Shown here in pieces: positions 19,315 through 27,861 of a stretch of 64,000 nucleotides of DNA; the stretch's first letter is position 1; every line of letters starts with the position of its first letter. The DNA is from an uncultured Lentibacter sp. (GTDB lineage: Bacteria; Pseudomonadota; Alphaproteobacteria; Rhodobacterales; Rhodobacteraceae). The stretch spans positions 1-64,000 of the forward strand of contig NZ_CAKZKL010000028.1 in the NCBI RefSeq assembly GCF_937123735.1. Reading direction: 5' to 3'. The notes beneath the pieces are model-generated. The model was not told where the DNA came from. It made no database searches and saw only the letters and a list, made by a program, of their open reading frames with translations. Made by a program: the position numbers and the translations under genes.

Positions 19315-19346
19315 GAAAAAGGCGCACCCCGAGGGATGCGCCTTTT
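19315..19346 (-). terminator. Rho-independent terminator of the cold shock gene
   Basis: Read on the minus strand this is a stem with arms AAAAGGCGCA and TGCGCCTTTT (19317-19326 and 19337-19346) extended by CCC/GGG pairs, closing into a T-rich tail (TTTTTCTTTT). It lies 21 bases after the stop of the cold shock gene and would end that transcript before the RidA gene. Confidence 0.85.
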
Positions 19347-19366
19347 CCTGTTCAAAAAAGAACAGC

Positions 19367-19573
19367 TTACATCAGTTCGATGTTGGAAGCTGCTTCACGG
19401 CCGTCGCGGCCGGCTTCGATGTCGAAGCTCACTTTTTGGTTGTCGGCGAGGCCTGTGAGGCCTGCGCGCTCAACGGCTGAGATGTGCACAAACACGTCTT
19501 TTGAGCCGCCATCAGGAGCGATAAAGCCGAAGCCTTTTGTGGAGTTGAACCATTTTACTGTGCCAGTAGCCAT
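19367..19573 (-). CDS. cspA: Cold shock protein, CspA family
   Basis: 68 residues, a single cold-shock domain that binds single-stranded RNA or DNA. RNP1 is KGFGFI (13-18) and RNP2 is VFVHIS (about 33-38), with [11 protein letters not shown] at the start. AAGGA lies 8 bases upstream of ATG 19573. A region of over 300 bases with no gene separates it from trxC, leaving room for the long 5' leader that cold shock mRNAs often have. A clear terminator follows. Whether it is cold-induced cannot be told from sequence. Confidence 0.95.
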   Translation of the reverse strand: MATGTVKWFNSTKGFGFIAPDGGSKDVFVHISAVERAGLTGLADNQKVSFDIEAGRDGREAASNIELM

Positions 19574-19747
19574 CAGTGTTTTCCTTAAGTTTTGTTGCCC
19601 GCGTAAGTGCAGCAACCCGGCTTATCACGTCGTCGTCGTCTAGAACTGTGAGCCGGTGGTCGGAAAACAGGGGTCGAGTAGAAGATCGTAGCCCAACCCA
19701 TATGGCAGTGAACGCGAGTCGTTACAAGGGGAAGCAGCGCGCGCTGG

Positions 19748-19823
19748 GGTTAACGGGTGAAACGGGCACCAAAATGGGGGGGGTGACATGCGTGCACAGA
19801 GCGTGCACCAGGCGTGCACCGGT
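19748..19823. repeat. GTGCAC-triplet element, copy 1
   Basis: A 76-base element in the cspA-trxC gap. It begins GGTTAACGG, then CCAAAAT, a run of eight G, TGA, and three GTGCAC palindromes at 19792, 19803 and 19814, exactly 11 bases apart, each preceded by C. A second copy is at 58387-58462 with the same 44-base distance from GGTTAA to the first GTGCAC. The helical phasing suggests cooperative protein binding. I know no named element with this form. Confidence 0.7.
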
Positions 19824-19928
19824 GAGAGGTTAATTTTTGTTAAGGAAATTTGGTTAAGGCGGCGTGCGGTGGGCTTGATAGTTTGGAGTGCAAACGTATA
19901 TTGAAACTGGAATGTGATGGAGGCCGAA

Positions 19929-20348
19929 ATGGCGGCAAAGAAACTGACCTGCCTTGCCTGTGCGCAGGTGAACCGTGTGCCCGAAGAGCGGCTCGCGGCG
20001 GCGAAATGTGGAACCTGTGGTGCGAAGCTGATCACGACCAAAGCCGTGGAGATTGATTTTGCCACGCTGCAAAAAGCGGCGCGCAACGACGAGCTGCCGC
20101 TTGTGGTGGATTTCTGGGCACCGTGGTGCGGACCCTGCAAGATGATGGGGCCGGAATTTGCCAAAGCGGCTGGTGCGCTGGCGGGCAAGGCGCGGCTGGT
20201 GAAGGTGAACACCGAGGCCGCGCCGAAGGCGGGGCAGGCCTACGCGATACGCGGCATCCCGACGATGGTGCGCTTTGAGGCCGGGAAGGAAAAGAAGCGC
20301 CAGAGCGGGGCCATGCGCGCGGGGGATATCGTGCGTTGGGTTGGGTGA
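19929..20348 (+). CDS. trxC: Thioredoxin 2 with zinc ribbon
   Basis: 139 residues. An N-terminal zinc ribbon uses cysteines 8, 11, 27 and 30 (CLAC and CGTC), followed by a thioredoxin domain with the active site WCGPC (66-70) and the cis-proline in RGIPTMVRF. TrxC reduces protein disulfides and is often tied to oxidative stress. The ATG at 19929 has GGAGG 6 bases upstream, better than the ATG at 19917. No OxyR site was recognised upstream; the GTGCAC element lies about 105 bases before the start. Confidence 0.95.
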   Translation: MAAKKLTCLACAQVNRVPEERLAAAKCGTCGAKLITTKAVEIDFATLQKAARNDELPLVVDFWAPWCGPCKMMGPEFAKAAGALAGKARLVKVNTEAAPKAGQAYAIRGIPTMVRFEAGKEKKRQSGAMRAGDIVRWVG

Positions 20349-20361
20349 GCTTTGGTGGGGT

Positions 20362-20388
20362 GGTGCGCAGTGAATGCGCACCCTACGG
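20362..20388. repeat. REP palindrome, copy 1
   Basis: Arms GGTGCGCA and TGCGCACC (20362-20369, 20375-20382) with loop GTGAA, followed by CTACGG. The copy lies between trxC and the RAYT gene. Three further copies follow the RAYT gene. Confidence 0.85.
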
Positions 20389-20428
20389 CGTTGAGGGAGT
20401 ATTAACCTTGATTGGATAGCTTGGCGGC

Positions 20429-20911
20429 ATGTCAAACTATATGCGGCCCCATGTTGCGGGGGCGACAATCTTTTTCACGGTGAATTTGGCGGATCGGGGG
20501 GCAGCTCTGTTGACCGAGAGGGTCGATCTCTTGCGAGAGGCGGTTTTGCAGACCAGAGAGGAGCGCCCCTTTCACATAGATGCTTGGGTGGTGTTGCCGG
20601 ATCACATCCATGCCGTTTGGACATTGCCCTCGGGAGACGATGACTTTTCAACGCGTTGGGGCGTGATCAAGGCGCGGTTTTCGCGGCAGGTGCCGAAGGG
20701 GGCTCAGAGGGCCAGCCACATCCTGCGCCGCGAGAGAGCGGTTTGGCAGCGCCGGTTTTGGGAGCATCACATTTGCGGACCGCAGGAGTATGCGAAGGCT
20801 TTGAGCTATTGCTATATGAACCCCGTGAAGCACGGGTATGTAGATGCGCCGCAGGATTGGGCGTTTTCCTCGGTGCATCGAGATATCAGAGCCGGCCGCT
20901 GGGCAGCGTAG
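20429..20911 (+). CDS. REP-associated tyrosine transposase (RAYT)
   Basis: 160 residues of the IS200-like Y1 transposase superfamily. The HUH-type metal/DNA motif is H59-I-H61 in VVLPDHIHAVWTLP, and the C-terminal part has FWEHHI and YCYMNPVKHGYV, which contains the candidate catalytic tyrosine. RAYTs are single-copy domesticated transposases that recognise REP hairpins. The gene is flanked by four copies of a palindrome, and its own TAG stop (20909-20911) is part of copy 2, so gene and repeat evolved together. Frame and motifs are intact, so it may be active. Confidence 0.92.
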   Translation: MSNYMRPHVAGATIFFTVNLADRGAALLTERVDLLREAVLQTREERPFHIDAWVVLPDHIHAVWTLPSGDDDFSTRWGVIKARFSRQVPKGAQRASHILRRERAVWQRRFWEHHICGPQEYAKALSYCYMNPVKHGYVDAPQDWAFSSVHRDIRAGRWAA

Positions 20912-20932
20912 GGTGCGCATTTATTGCGCACC
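20907..20932. repeat. REP palindrome, copy 2 (inverted)
   Basis: CGTAG then arms GGTGCGCA and TGCGCACC (20912-20919, 20925-20932) with loop TTTAT. The GTAGG flank is on the left, opposite to the other copies, so it is in inverted orientation. It supplies the RAYT stop codon. Confidence 0.85.
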
Positions 20933-20953
20933 GCTGTTTTGTTGGGCGCTGGA

Positions 20954-20974
20954 GGTGCGCAGTGAATGCGCACC
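20954..20974. repeat. REP palindrome, copy 3
   Basis: Arms GGTGCGCA and TGCGCACC with loop GTGAA, identical to copies 1 and 4 in the palindrome, but followed by CTTGTT instead of CTACGG. It stands 22 bases after copy 2. Confidence 0.85.
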
Positions 20975-20989
20975 CTTGTTGGGGACTGA

Positions 20990-21016
20990 GGTGCGCAGTG
21001 AATGCGCACCCTACGG
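20990..21016. repeat. REP palindrome, copy 4
   Basis: Identical to copy 1 over its palindrome and the following CTACGG. It ends one base before the ettA stop codon on the minus strand, so it also forms the 3' hairpin of the ettA transcript. Confidence 0.85.
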
Positions 21017-22672
21017 TTATCTGGAGAATTTTTTATGCTTGAGCCGTTTCGGCTCCAGAGCATCCGCGCCAAGGCGGCGTTTTTTGTCTTCTTCGTAGTC
21101 CTCGAAGTTGCCTTCGAACCATTCGACATGCGCATCGCCTTCGAAGGCGAGCATGTGGGTGCAGATGCGGTCGAGGAAGAAGCGGTCGTGGGAGATGACC
21201 ACGGCGCAGCCGGCGAAGTCGGTGAGGGCGTCTTCCAGAGCGCGCAGGGTTTCCACGTCCAGATCGTTGGTCGGCTCGTCGAGCAGGAGCACGTTGCCGC
21301 CTTCTTTCAGCAGCCGCGCCATGTGGACACGGTTGCGCTCGCCGCCTGAGAGCAGGTTCAGCTTTTTTTGCTGATCGCCGCCTTTGAAGTTGAAGGCGGA
21401 GCAATAAGCGCGGGAGTTGACCTCCGCGTCGCCCAGCTGGATGATGTCGTTGCCACCCGAGATCGCCTGCCAGACGGTGTCATCGGGGTTGAGATCATCG
21501 CGGGACTGGTCGACGTAGCTGAGCTGGACCGTGTCGCCATAGGTGACGGCGCCTTCATCGGGCTGTTCTTGCCCTGTGAGCATTTTGAAGAGGGTCGACT
21601 TCCCTGCGCCGTTGGGGCCGATGACCCCGACAATACCGCCCGGCGGCAGGGCAAAGGAGAGGTTTTCGACCAGAAGCTTGTCGCCCATCGCCTTTTTGAG
21701 GCCCTCGACCTCGATCACCTTGCCGCCGAGGCGCGGGCCATTGGGGATGATGATCTGCGCGCGGCCGAGCTTCTCGCGCTCGGACTGGCTGGCCAGCTCG
21801 TTATAGGCGTTGATCCGCGCCTTTTGCTTGGCCTGGCGAGCTTTCTGGCCCTGACGCATCCACTCAAGTTCGCGCTCGAGCGTCTTTTGCTTGGATTTGT
21901 CTTCCTTGGATTCCTGCTCAAGGCGTTTGGCCTTTTGCTCCAGCCACGAGGAATAGTTGCCCTCGTAAGGAATGCCGCGGCCCCGGTCGAGCTCGAGAAT
22001 CCAGCTGGTGATGTCATCTAGAAAGTAACGGTCGTGGGTGACGCAGAGGATGGTGCCCTTGTAGTCGATGAGGTGCTGTTGCAGCCAGGCAATGGTTTCG
22101 GCGTCAAGGTGGTTGGTCGGCTCATCCAGCAGCAGCATGTCGGGCGCTTCAAGCAGCAGCTTGCAGAGCGCCACGCGGCGCGCCTCGCCGCCGGAGAGGC
22201 TGGCGACATTGGCGTCATCGGGCGGGCAGCGCAGGGCTTCCATCGCCACGTCGATCTGGCTGTCCAGATCCCAGAGGTTCTCGGCGTCGATCTCGTCTTG
22301 CAGCGCGGCCATTTCATCGGCGGTTTCGTCGGAATAGTTCATGGCCAGCTCGTTGTAGCGCTCAAGCTTGGCTTGCTTTGCGGCCACGCCGAGCATGACA
22401 TTGCCGCGCACATCGAGGGTTTCGTCAAGCTTGGGTTCCTGCGGCAGGTAGCCCACGCGCGCGCCCTCGGCGGCCCAGGCCTCGCCGGAGAAGTCTGTAT
22501 CAAGGCCCGCCATGATCTTCATCAGGGTGGATTTACCGGAGCCGTTGACGCCGACCACACCGATTTTCACACCCGGCAAAAAGCTCAGGTGGATGTTTTC
22601 AAAGCATTTCTTGCCACCGGGATAGGCTTTGGAGACGCCTTGCATGTGGTAGACATATTGATACGCGGCCAT
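21017..22672 (-). CDS. ettA: Energy-dependent translational throttle protein EttA
   Basis: 551 residues, a soluble ABC-F ATPase with two nucleotide-binding domains. Walker A motifs are GVNGSGKST (about 41) and GPNGAGKST (about 355); signatures are LSGGEARR and LSGGERNR; both DEPTNHLD and DEPTNDLD are present. Between them is the charged P-site linker (RLEQESKEDKSKQKTLEREL, then QKARQAKQKARINAYN). EttA gates entry into elongation on the ribosome according to ATP/ADP. The start at MAAYQYVYHMQGVSK (22672) is the family start. Membrane domains are absent, as expected. A REP palindrome directly abuts its stop. Confidence 0.95.
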   Translation of the reverse strand: MAAYQYVYHMQGVSKAYPGGKKCFENIHLSFLPGVKIGVVGVNGSGKSTLMKIMAGLDTDFSGEAWAAEGARVGYLPQEPKLDETLDVRGNVMLGVAAKQAKLERYNELAMNYSDETADEMAALQDEIDAENLWDLDSQIDVAMEALRCPPDDANVASLSGGEARRVALCKLLLEAPDMLLLDEPTNHLDAETIAWLQQHLIDYKGTILCVTHDRYFLDDITSWILELDRGRGIPYEGNYSSWLEQKAKRLEQESKEDKSKQKTLERELEWMRQGQKARQAKQKARINAYNELASQSEREKLGRAQIIIPNGPRLGGKVIEVEGLKKAMGDKLLVENLSFALPPGGIVGVIGPNGAGKSTLFKMLTGQEQPDEGAVTYGDTVQLSYVDQSRDDLNPDDTVWQAISGGNDIIQLGDAEVNSRAYCSAFNFKGGDQQKKLNLLSGGERNRVHMARLLKEGGNVLLLDEPTNDLDVETLRALEDALTDFAGCAVVISHDRFFLDRICTHMLAFEGDAHVEWFEGNFEDYEEDKKRRLGADALEPKRLKHKKFSR

Positions 22673-22775
22673 GGGAACCCTCATGTGATCTGTGTGAATG
22701 TGTTGGCGGTGGTGATAGCCTTTGGCGGGCGCGGGGGCAATCAGCTAGTTTGGGTGCTTTGGGCCAATGGAGGAT

Positions 22776-22798
22776 GGATATTTGAGGCAATAAGAAAG
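22776..22798 (+). repeat. Dispersed intergenic tail motif, copy before nadD
   Basis: GGATATTT-GAGGC-AATAAGAAAG, identical over 23 bases to the copy after gcvP. It lies between the divergent ettA and nadD genes, 50 bases before the nadD start, and here has no G/C hairpin beside it. Confidence 0.65.
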
Positions 22799-22848
22799 GG
22801 GGCATCGTGCGAGTTGACTTATGCGCGGGCGCTGGCGAGAACGGGGGT

Positions 22849-23445
22849 ATGAGACAGGGTTTGCCATATGTGCCTGCGGGGCGGGTGATCGGGCTTTTGG
22901 GCGGCTCGTTTGATCCGGCGCATGGCGGGCATGTGCATATCACCCGTGAGGCGCTCAAGCGCTTCGGGCTTGATGAGGTCTGGTGGCTTGTCAGCCCCGG
23001 CAACCCGCTGAAGGCGGCAGGACCTGCGCCGATGGCGGCGCGTTTGGAGCGGGCGCGCAGGGTGATGGTGCATCCGCGGGTGCGGATCAGCGATTTTGAG
23101 CAGCGTGCGGGCACGCGCTATACGGCCGAGACCCTGCGGGCCTTGATGCGGACTTATCCGGGGGCGCGGTTTGTCTGGCTGATGGGGGCGGACAACCTCA
23201 CGCAATTTGACAGCTGGCGCGCCTGGCGCTGGATTGCGCGCTCTGTGCCCATTGGCGTTTTGGCACGGCCGCAGGAGCGGTTGCGGGCGCGGGCCTCGCG
23301 CGCGGCGGTGATGTTTCGCGGTGCACAGCTGGCGCAGGCGCAGAGCCATCTTCTGGGCCGCAGCAAAGCGCCGGCCTGGTGTTTTGTGAATGTGCCCTTG
23401 CGGGCACAGTCTTCCACGGGGCTGCGAGAGGCGGGCGCCTGGTGA
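22849..23445 (+). CDS. nadD: Nicotinate-nucleotide adenylyltransferase
   Basis: 198 residues. It joins nicotinate mononucleotide and ATP to form deamido-NAD, the substrate of NadE (2.5 kb). The nucleotidyltransferase motif is [11 protein letters not shown] (18-28), with [10 protein letters not shown] in the middle and SSTGLRE near the C-terminus, corresponding to the ISSTxIR motif. ATG 22849 follows a G-rich site; a GTG at 22807 in frame is less likely. It precedes dacB by 19 bases and may be co-transcribed with it. Confidence 0.94.
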   Translation: MRQGLPYVPAGRVIGLLGGSFDPAHGGHVHITREALKRFGLDEVWWLVSPGNPLKAAGPAPMAARLERARRVMVHPRVRISDFEQRAGTRYTAETLRALMRTYPGARFVWLMGADNLTQFDSWRAWRWIARSVPIGVLARPQERLRARASRAAVMFRGAQLAQAQSHLLGRSKAPAWCFVNVPLRAQSSTGLREAGAW

Positions 23446-23464
23446 CGGTGTTGGGAGTGAAAGC

Positions 23465-24961
23465 GTGAGTGCTCGGTATACAAAGCGGTTTTTTCTGGCG
23501 GCGGCGCTTTCGGCACTGGCCACCCGTGTGGCGGCGGGTGCGCCGGCGCGTTCGCTGCGCCCGGTTGCGCGACCATCGGGGGGCGCGGCGGCCGCAAGGC
23601 GGCAGGTTGCCAGTGTTCAGGCGCTGGCGGCGGCGGCAAAGCTGGAGGGGGCTTTCGGATATGCCGTGGCGGATGTGGGCACGGGGGAGATTTTGGAGTC
23701 AGGCGGCGCCGGACGCGGGCTGCCCCCGGCCAGCGTGACCAAGGCGGTGACGGCGCTCTATGCGCTGGATGTGCTGGGCGCGGGGCATAGATTTTTTACC
23801 GAGCTTCACGCCACCGGCGCGCTGCGTGCCGGGGTGCTGGAGGGCGATCTGATCCTGAAGGGGGGCGGCGATCCGACTTTGGACACCGACCGTCTGGCCG
23901 GGCTGGTGCAGGCTTTGGCCGCGGCCGGGGTTCAGCGCATATCAGGCGCGTTTTATGTCGACGGCACCGCGCTGCCGAGCCTGGAGGAGATTGACCGCGA
24001 CCAGCCTGACCATGTTGGGTATAATCCGGCGATATCGGGGATCGCGCTGAACTATAACCGCGTGCATTTTGAGTGGCGGCGGGTGGATGGCGGATGGGCC
24101 ACGACACTGGAGGGGCGCAGCGCACGCCACCGGCCGGCGGTGCGTTTTGCCAAGATGGCGATTGTGACCCGAGAAGGGCCTGTCTTTGGCTACCAGAAAA
24201 AGGGCCAGCAAGATCACTGGAGCGTGGCACGGGCGGCGCTTGGCAAGGGCGGCGCGCGGTGGTTGCCGGTCCGGGCACCGCAGATCTATGCTGGCGAGGT
24301 TTTTGCGGCCCTCGCACGCGGGCAGGGCATTGTGCTGCCCGCGCCCCGTGTGGCGGCGCAGGCGCAGGGCGGGACGCGGCTCATTGCGCGCCAGCAAAGC
24401 GCCCCGTTGAGCGAGATCTGCCGCAGCTGCTTGCGGTATTCCAACAATCTGGTGGCCGAGATGATCGGATTGGCCGCCACCAAGGCGCGCAGCGGCCGCG
24501 CCAGCACCCTGCGCGCCAGCGCGGGCGAGATGAGCCGCTGGGCCAAGGACCGCTTGGGCCTTTCGCAGAGCCGGTTTGTGGATCACTCCGGGCTCGGGGC
24601 GGCCTCGCGGGCCACGGCGGCGGATCTGGCACGGGCCATGGTGGGCGCGCAGGCGACACTTGCGCCCCTCTTGAAGCGGATTGAGCTGCGCGACGCCCGT
24701 GGGCGGCCTATCAAGGAGCATCCGCTGAAGATTCATGCCAAGACCGGCACGTTGAATTTTGTCAGCACCCTGGCGGGTTATGCGCAGGATGCGCAGGGCA
24801 GGGTGTTGGGCTTTGCTGTGATGAACGCGGATCTGGCGCGGCGCGGACGCTTGACGGTGGCCGAGCGCGAGGCCCCGCGCGGGGCACGCTCCTGGAACCG
24901 GCGGGCAAAGCGCCTACAGCAAGGCTTGATCGAACGCTGGGCGGCGCTTTACAGCCTGTGA
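23465..24961 (+). CDS. dacB: D-alanyl-D-alanine carboxypeptidase/endopeptidase (PBP4)
   Basis: 498 residues, peptidase family S13. It trims or cleaves peptidoglycan cross-links in the periplasm. The three serine-enzyme motifs are present: S90-V-T-K93, S326-N-N328 and K426-T-G428. A signal-like N-terminus (TKRFFLAAALSALATRVAAG) is followed by an Ala/Arg-rich linker. The GTG at 23465 with GGGAG 8 bases upstream gives this start; the open frame further up overlaps nadD. Domain insertion between the first and second motifs is as in PBP4. Follows nadD by 19 bases. Confidence 0.92.
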   Translation: MSARYTKRFFLAAALSALATRVAAGAPARSLRPVARPSGGAAAARRQVASVQALAAAAKLEGAFGYAVADVGTGEILESGGAGRGLPPASVTKAVTALYALDVLGAGHRFFTELHATGALRAGVLEGDLILKGGGDPTLDTDRLAGLVQALAAAGVQRISGAFYVDGTALPSLEEIDRDQPDHVGYNPAISGIALNYNRVHFEWRRVDGGWATTLEGRSARHRPAVRFAKMAIVTREGPVFGYQKKGQQDHWSVARAALGKGGARWLPVRAPQIYAGEVFAALARGQGIVLPAPRVAAQAQGGTRLIARQQSAPLSEICRSCLRYSNNLVAEMIGLAATKARSGRASTLRASAGEMSRWAKDRLGLSQSRFVDHSGLGAASRATAADLARAMVGAQATLAPLLKRIELRDARGRPIKEHPLKIHAKTGTLNFVSTLAGYAQDAQGRVLGFAVMNADLARRGRLTVAEREAPRGARSWNRRAKRLQQGLIERWAALYSL

Positions 24962-25065
24962 TGCAGGCTTACCCCTGGCTTACCCCTGGCTTGCCGCCCG
25001 CTTTGGGCCCTGCTTCGCTCCGGGAGATCTGGCAAGAGAAGACGGCACAGGCGCTTTGAGAGCGC

Positions 25066-25491
25066 TCAGAGGGTGATGTGGCGCGCGCGCGCGCCGCGCT
25101 CGATGGCGGCGGCGTGAAGCCGGTCAAGCGAGAGCTCGTAGCGGATCTCCTCCAGCAGGCGCAGCTCTGTTTCAGCCAGGGTGCCATCGGCGGCGGCGAC
25201 ATCGCAGGCGAGCGCATAGGCGGTTTCATAGAGCGGCTCTGGCAGGTTGTCGCGCAGCAGGCCGAAGAGCGCATCGAGCCCGTCTTCCTGGGCGAAAAGA
25301 TCAAACACCACCTGGGCGGTGCGGTGCATTCTGTCGATGTCGTAATGGGCGAACACCGGCAACATGTTGACGGCGTTCTCGATCTTGATCAGCTCGGCGG
25401 TGCGGATGTCTTCGTCGGAGGCGGAAATGGCGATCATAATGGCCACCAGGCAGTCTTGGGGCGACATCGGGTGGGGCATGATTTCTGACAT
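25066..25491 (-). CDS. TerB-like tellurite-resistance family protein
   Basis: 141 residues, all-helical. Repeated acidic helices (MIAISASDEDIRTAELIKIENAV and ACDVAAADGTLAETELRLLEEIRYELSL) are the TerB metal-binding pattern, with D/E-rich turns of the type D-x-D-G-x-x-x-x-E. TerB members are found in tellurite and stress operons and alone; as a single gene without ter partners its role is unknown. ATG 25491 has AAGGAG 8 bases upstream. It is divergent from lysK. No signal peptide. Confidence 0.75.
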   Translation of the reverse strand: MSEIMPHPMSPQDCLVAIMIAISASDEDIRTAELIKIENAVNMLPVFAHYDIDRMHRTAQVVFDLFAQEDGLDALFGLLRDNLPEPLYETAYALACDVAAADGTLAETELRLLEEIRYELSLDRLHAAAIERGARARHITL

Positions 25492-25612
25492 GAAAGGCGC
25501 TCCTTGCGGCATTGTTGCGGTGCAGAATATTGACCAATGCCGCGCTTGCCAATAGGAAGCATGAAGTTTGGCCTCTGCACCCTGTAGATGGGCCTCCTTG
25601 GAGAGAAATACC

Positions 25613-27256
25613 ATGTCGGCACTGCGTGACGCTGCGATGAAATCAAAAGCCTGGCCCTTTGTAGAGGCGCGCCGGGTGTTGAAACGCTACGAAAAGCAGC
25701 CGCCAAAGAAGGGCTTTGTGCTGTTTGAGACCGGCTACGGGCCCTCGGGGCTGCCGCATATCGGCACGTTTGGCGAAGTGGCGCGCACGACGATGATCCG
25801 CCATGCTTTTAGTGTGATCAGCGATCTACCGACCAAGCTTATCTGCTTTTCCGACGATCTGGACGGGATGCGCAAGGTGCCCGGCAATGTGCCGAACCCC
25901 GAAGCGCTGGCGGCACATTTGCAAAAGCCGCTCACGAGCGTGCCGGACCCGTTTGAGAAATTTGACAGCTTTGGCGCGCATAACAACGCCATGCTGCGCC
26001 GGTTTTTGGACACTTTCGGCTTTGAGTATGAGTTTATCTCGGCGACAGAATTCTACGCCTCGGGGCAGTTTGACGCGGTGCTTTTGCGCGCTGCGGAAAA
26101 ATATGACGAGATCATGGAGGTGATGCTCAAATCCTTGCGCGAGGAGCGGCGCAAGACCTATTCGATTTTCCTGCCGATCCACCCGGAAACAGGCCGCGTG
26201 CTTTATGTGCCGATGAAAGAGGTGAATGCCAAAGAAGGCACGATCACCTTTGACACTGAGGAGGGCGAGGAGATGACCCTGCCGGTGACCGGCGGCAACG
26301 TAAAGTTGCAGTGGAAGCCCGATTTTGGCGCGCGCTGGGCGGCGCTGGGGGTGGATTTTGAGATGTATGGCAAGGACCACAGCACCAACACGCCGATTTA
26401 TGACAGCATCTGCCGCATTTTGGGCGAGCGGGCGCCGGAGCATTTCACCTATGAGCTGTTTCTGGACGAGAACGGCCAGAAGATCTCCAAATCCAGCGGC
26501 AACGGTGTGTCTATTGACGAGTGGCTGACCTATGCCAGCACCGAGAGTCTTGGCTATTTCATGTATCTGAAGCCGCAAACCGCCAAGCGGATGCATTTTG
26601 ATGTGATCCCCAAGGCGGTGGACGAATACCACCAGCAGCTGCGCGCCTATGAGACGCAAGACGCGGCGGCGCGGCTGAACAACCCTGTTTACCATATTCA
26701 CGGTGGCGATGTGCCCAAATCCGATATGGTTGTGCCTTTCTCCATGCTGCTCAACCTGGCCAGCGTGGCGGCTTCGGAAGACAAGGACGGGCTGTGGGGC
26801 TTCATCAAGCGCTATGCGCCGGAGGCGAGTGCGGCAAACAACCCGCAGCTTGACGCTGCGGCGGGCTATGCTGTGCGCTATTTCAACGACTTTGTGAAGC
26901 CGACGCGGGTGTTCCGTGCACCGAGCGCGCAGGAGCGCGCGGCGCTTGAAGACCTTGTGCGGGCGCTGAAAGACCCGGAGCTGGCGCGGGAGATGATTGC
27001 GCAGAAAAACGCCGCGATGGGCAAGGATGCGCCAGTGGATGCGCTGAACATGGCCGATGGCGAAGATTTGCAGAGCATTGTCTTTGCGGTGGGCAAGAAC
27101 CACGGGTTTGAGAACCTGCGCGACTGGTTTGGCGCGATTTACGAGGTGCTGATGGGCGCAAGCCAGGGCCCGCGCTTTGGCAGCTTTATTGCGCTTTACG
27201 GTGTGGATGAAACCATCGCGCTGATTGAAGACGGGCTTGCCGGCAAGCTGGGCTGA
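25613..27256 (+). CDS. lysK: Lysyl-tRNA synthetase, class I
   Basis: 547 residues. This is the archaeal-type class I LysRS kept by many alphaproteobacteria instead of class II LysS. The HIGH motif appears as H49-I-G-T ([13 protein letters not shown]) and the KMSKS loop as KISKSSGNG from residue 290. It charges tRNA-Lys in the cytoplasm. ATG 25613 follows GGAGAGAAATACC. The C-terminal part carries the helical anticodon-binding region ([22 protein letters not shown]). Replacement of the class II enzyme is a known lineage trait, not a recent transfer. Confidence 0.96.
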   Translation: MSALRDAAMKSKAWPFVEARRVLKRYEKQPPKKGFVLFETGYGPSGLPHIGTFGEVARTTMIRHAFSVISDLPTKLICFSDDLDGMRKVPGNVPNPEALAAHLQKPLTSVPDPFEKFDSFGAHNNAMLRRFLDTFGFEYEFISATEFYASGQFDAVLLRAAEKYDEIMEVMLKSLREERRKTYSIFLPIHPETGRVLYVPMKEVNAKEGTITFDTEEGEEMTLPVTGGNVKLQWKPDFGARWAALGVDFEMYGKDHSTNTPIYDSICRILGERAPEHFTYELFLDENGQKISKSSGNGVSIDEWLTYASTESLGYFMYLKPQTAKRMHFDVIPKAVDEYHQQLRAYETQDAAARLNNPVYHIHGGDVPKSDMVVPFSMLLNLASVAASEDKDGLWGFIKRYAPEASAANNPQLDAAAGYAVRYFNDFVKPTRVFRAPSAQERAALEDLVRALKDPELAREMIAQKNAAMGKDAPVDALNMADGEDLQSIVFAVGKNHGFENLRDWFGAIYEVLMGASQGPRFGSFIALYGVDETIALIEDGLAGKLG

Positions 27257-27307
27257 GTGATCCGGGCGGCAGGCTCTGGCGTATCCTCTGCAAAGAGGGG
27301 ATGCGCT

Positions 27308-27712
27308 ATGAAACAGATATTGCTTGTTGTGACGATGGTTTTGGCGCTTTGGGTGCGCCCGGCGGCGGCAGATGATGTGGCTGTGCAGGGGGTGATCAGC
27401 GCGCAGATCGAGGCGTTCAAGGCGGATGATTTTGCCCGCGCCTTTACCTTTGCCAGCCCGACCATTCAGGACGTCTTTCGCACGCCGGAAAACTTTGGCG
27501 CGATGGTGAAAAACGGCTACCCGATGGTCTGGCGGCCCGTGGAGCTGCGCTATTTGGAGGCGCGGGTGATTGCGGGCCAGCTTTGGCAGAAGGTGTTGGT
27601 GAAGGATGCGGCGGGAGAGCGCTTTCTCTTGGATTACCGCATGATCAATACCGCCGAGGGCTGGCGGATTGATGCGGTGCAGTTGCTGGAGTTGCCCGAG
27701 GTGAGCGCTTGA
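27308..27712 (+). CDS. DUF4864 exported protein
   Basis: 134 residues. A signal peptide (MKQILLVVTMVLALWVRPAAA) precedes a compact alpha+beta domain with VQGVISAQIEAFKADDFARAFTFASPTIQDVF, GYPMVWRP and WRIDAVQLLELP. This matches the DUF4864 family of small exported proteins common in Rhodobacterales; the fold resembles NTF2-like proteins and no activity is known. The start at 27308 has GAGGGG upstream. It lies 51 bases after lysK in the same direction and may share its transcript. A hairpin/tail-motif block follows it. Confidence 0.75.
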   Translation: MKQILLVVTMVLALWVRPAAADDVAVQGVISAQIEAFKADDFARAFTFASPTIQDVFRTPENFGAMVKNGYPMVWRPVELRYLEARVIAGQLWQKVLVKDAAGERFLLDYRMINTAEGWRIDAVQLLELPEVSA

Positions 27713-27746
27713 GGTTTCGGATTGCGCTGACGCGCACTCCGACCCG

Positions 27747-27794
27747 CTGGGGGCGCTGCCCCCAGACCCCCGAGGTATTTTTGACCAGAAGAAG
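27747..27794 (+). repeat. G/C hairpin and dispersed tail motif after DUF4864 gene
   Basis: A hairpin with arms CTGGGGGC and GCCCCCAG (27747-27765) is followed by the tail GAGGTATTTTTGACC-AGAAGAAG (27772-27794). The same hairpin arms and tail, inverted, occur at 4.6 kb. The hairpin may end the lysK-DUF4864 transcript, but there is only a short T5 run 11 bases later. Confidence 0.6.
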
Positions 27795-27861
27795 TTAGGG
27801 CCTGAAGAGTGGGCCTGAACACTGGGCCTGTGGATTGCGCCTGTGCGCTTTGAGCCGGGTG

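Noticed and set aside
19820..19860. Several TTAA strings beside the GTGCAC element as CtrA sites
   Set aside because: The spacings are TTAA-N6-TTAA and N10, not the N7 of the CtrA consensus.
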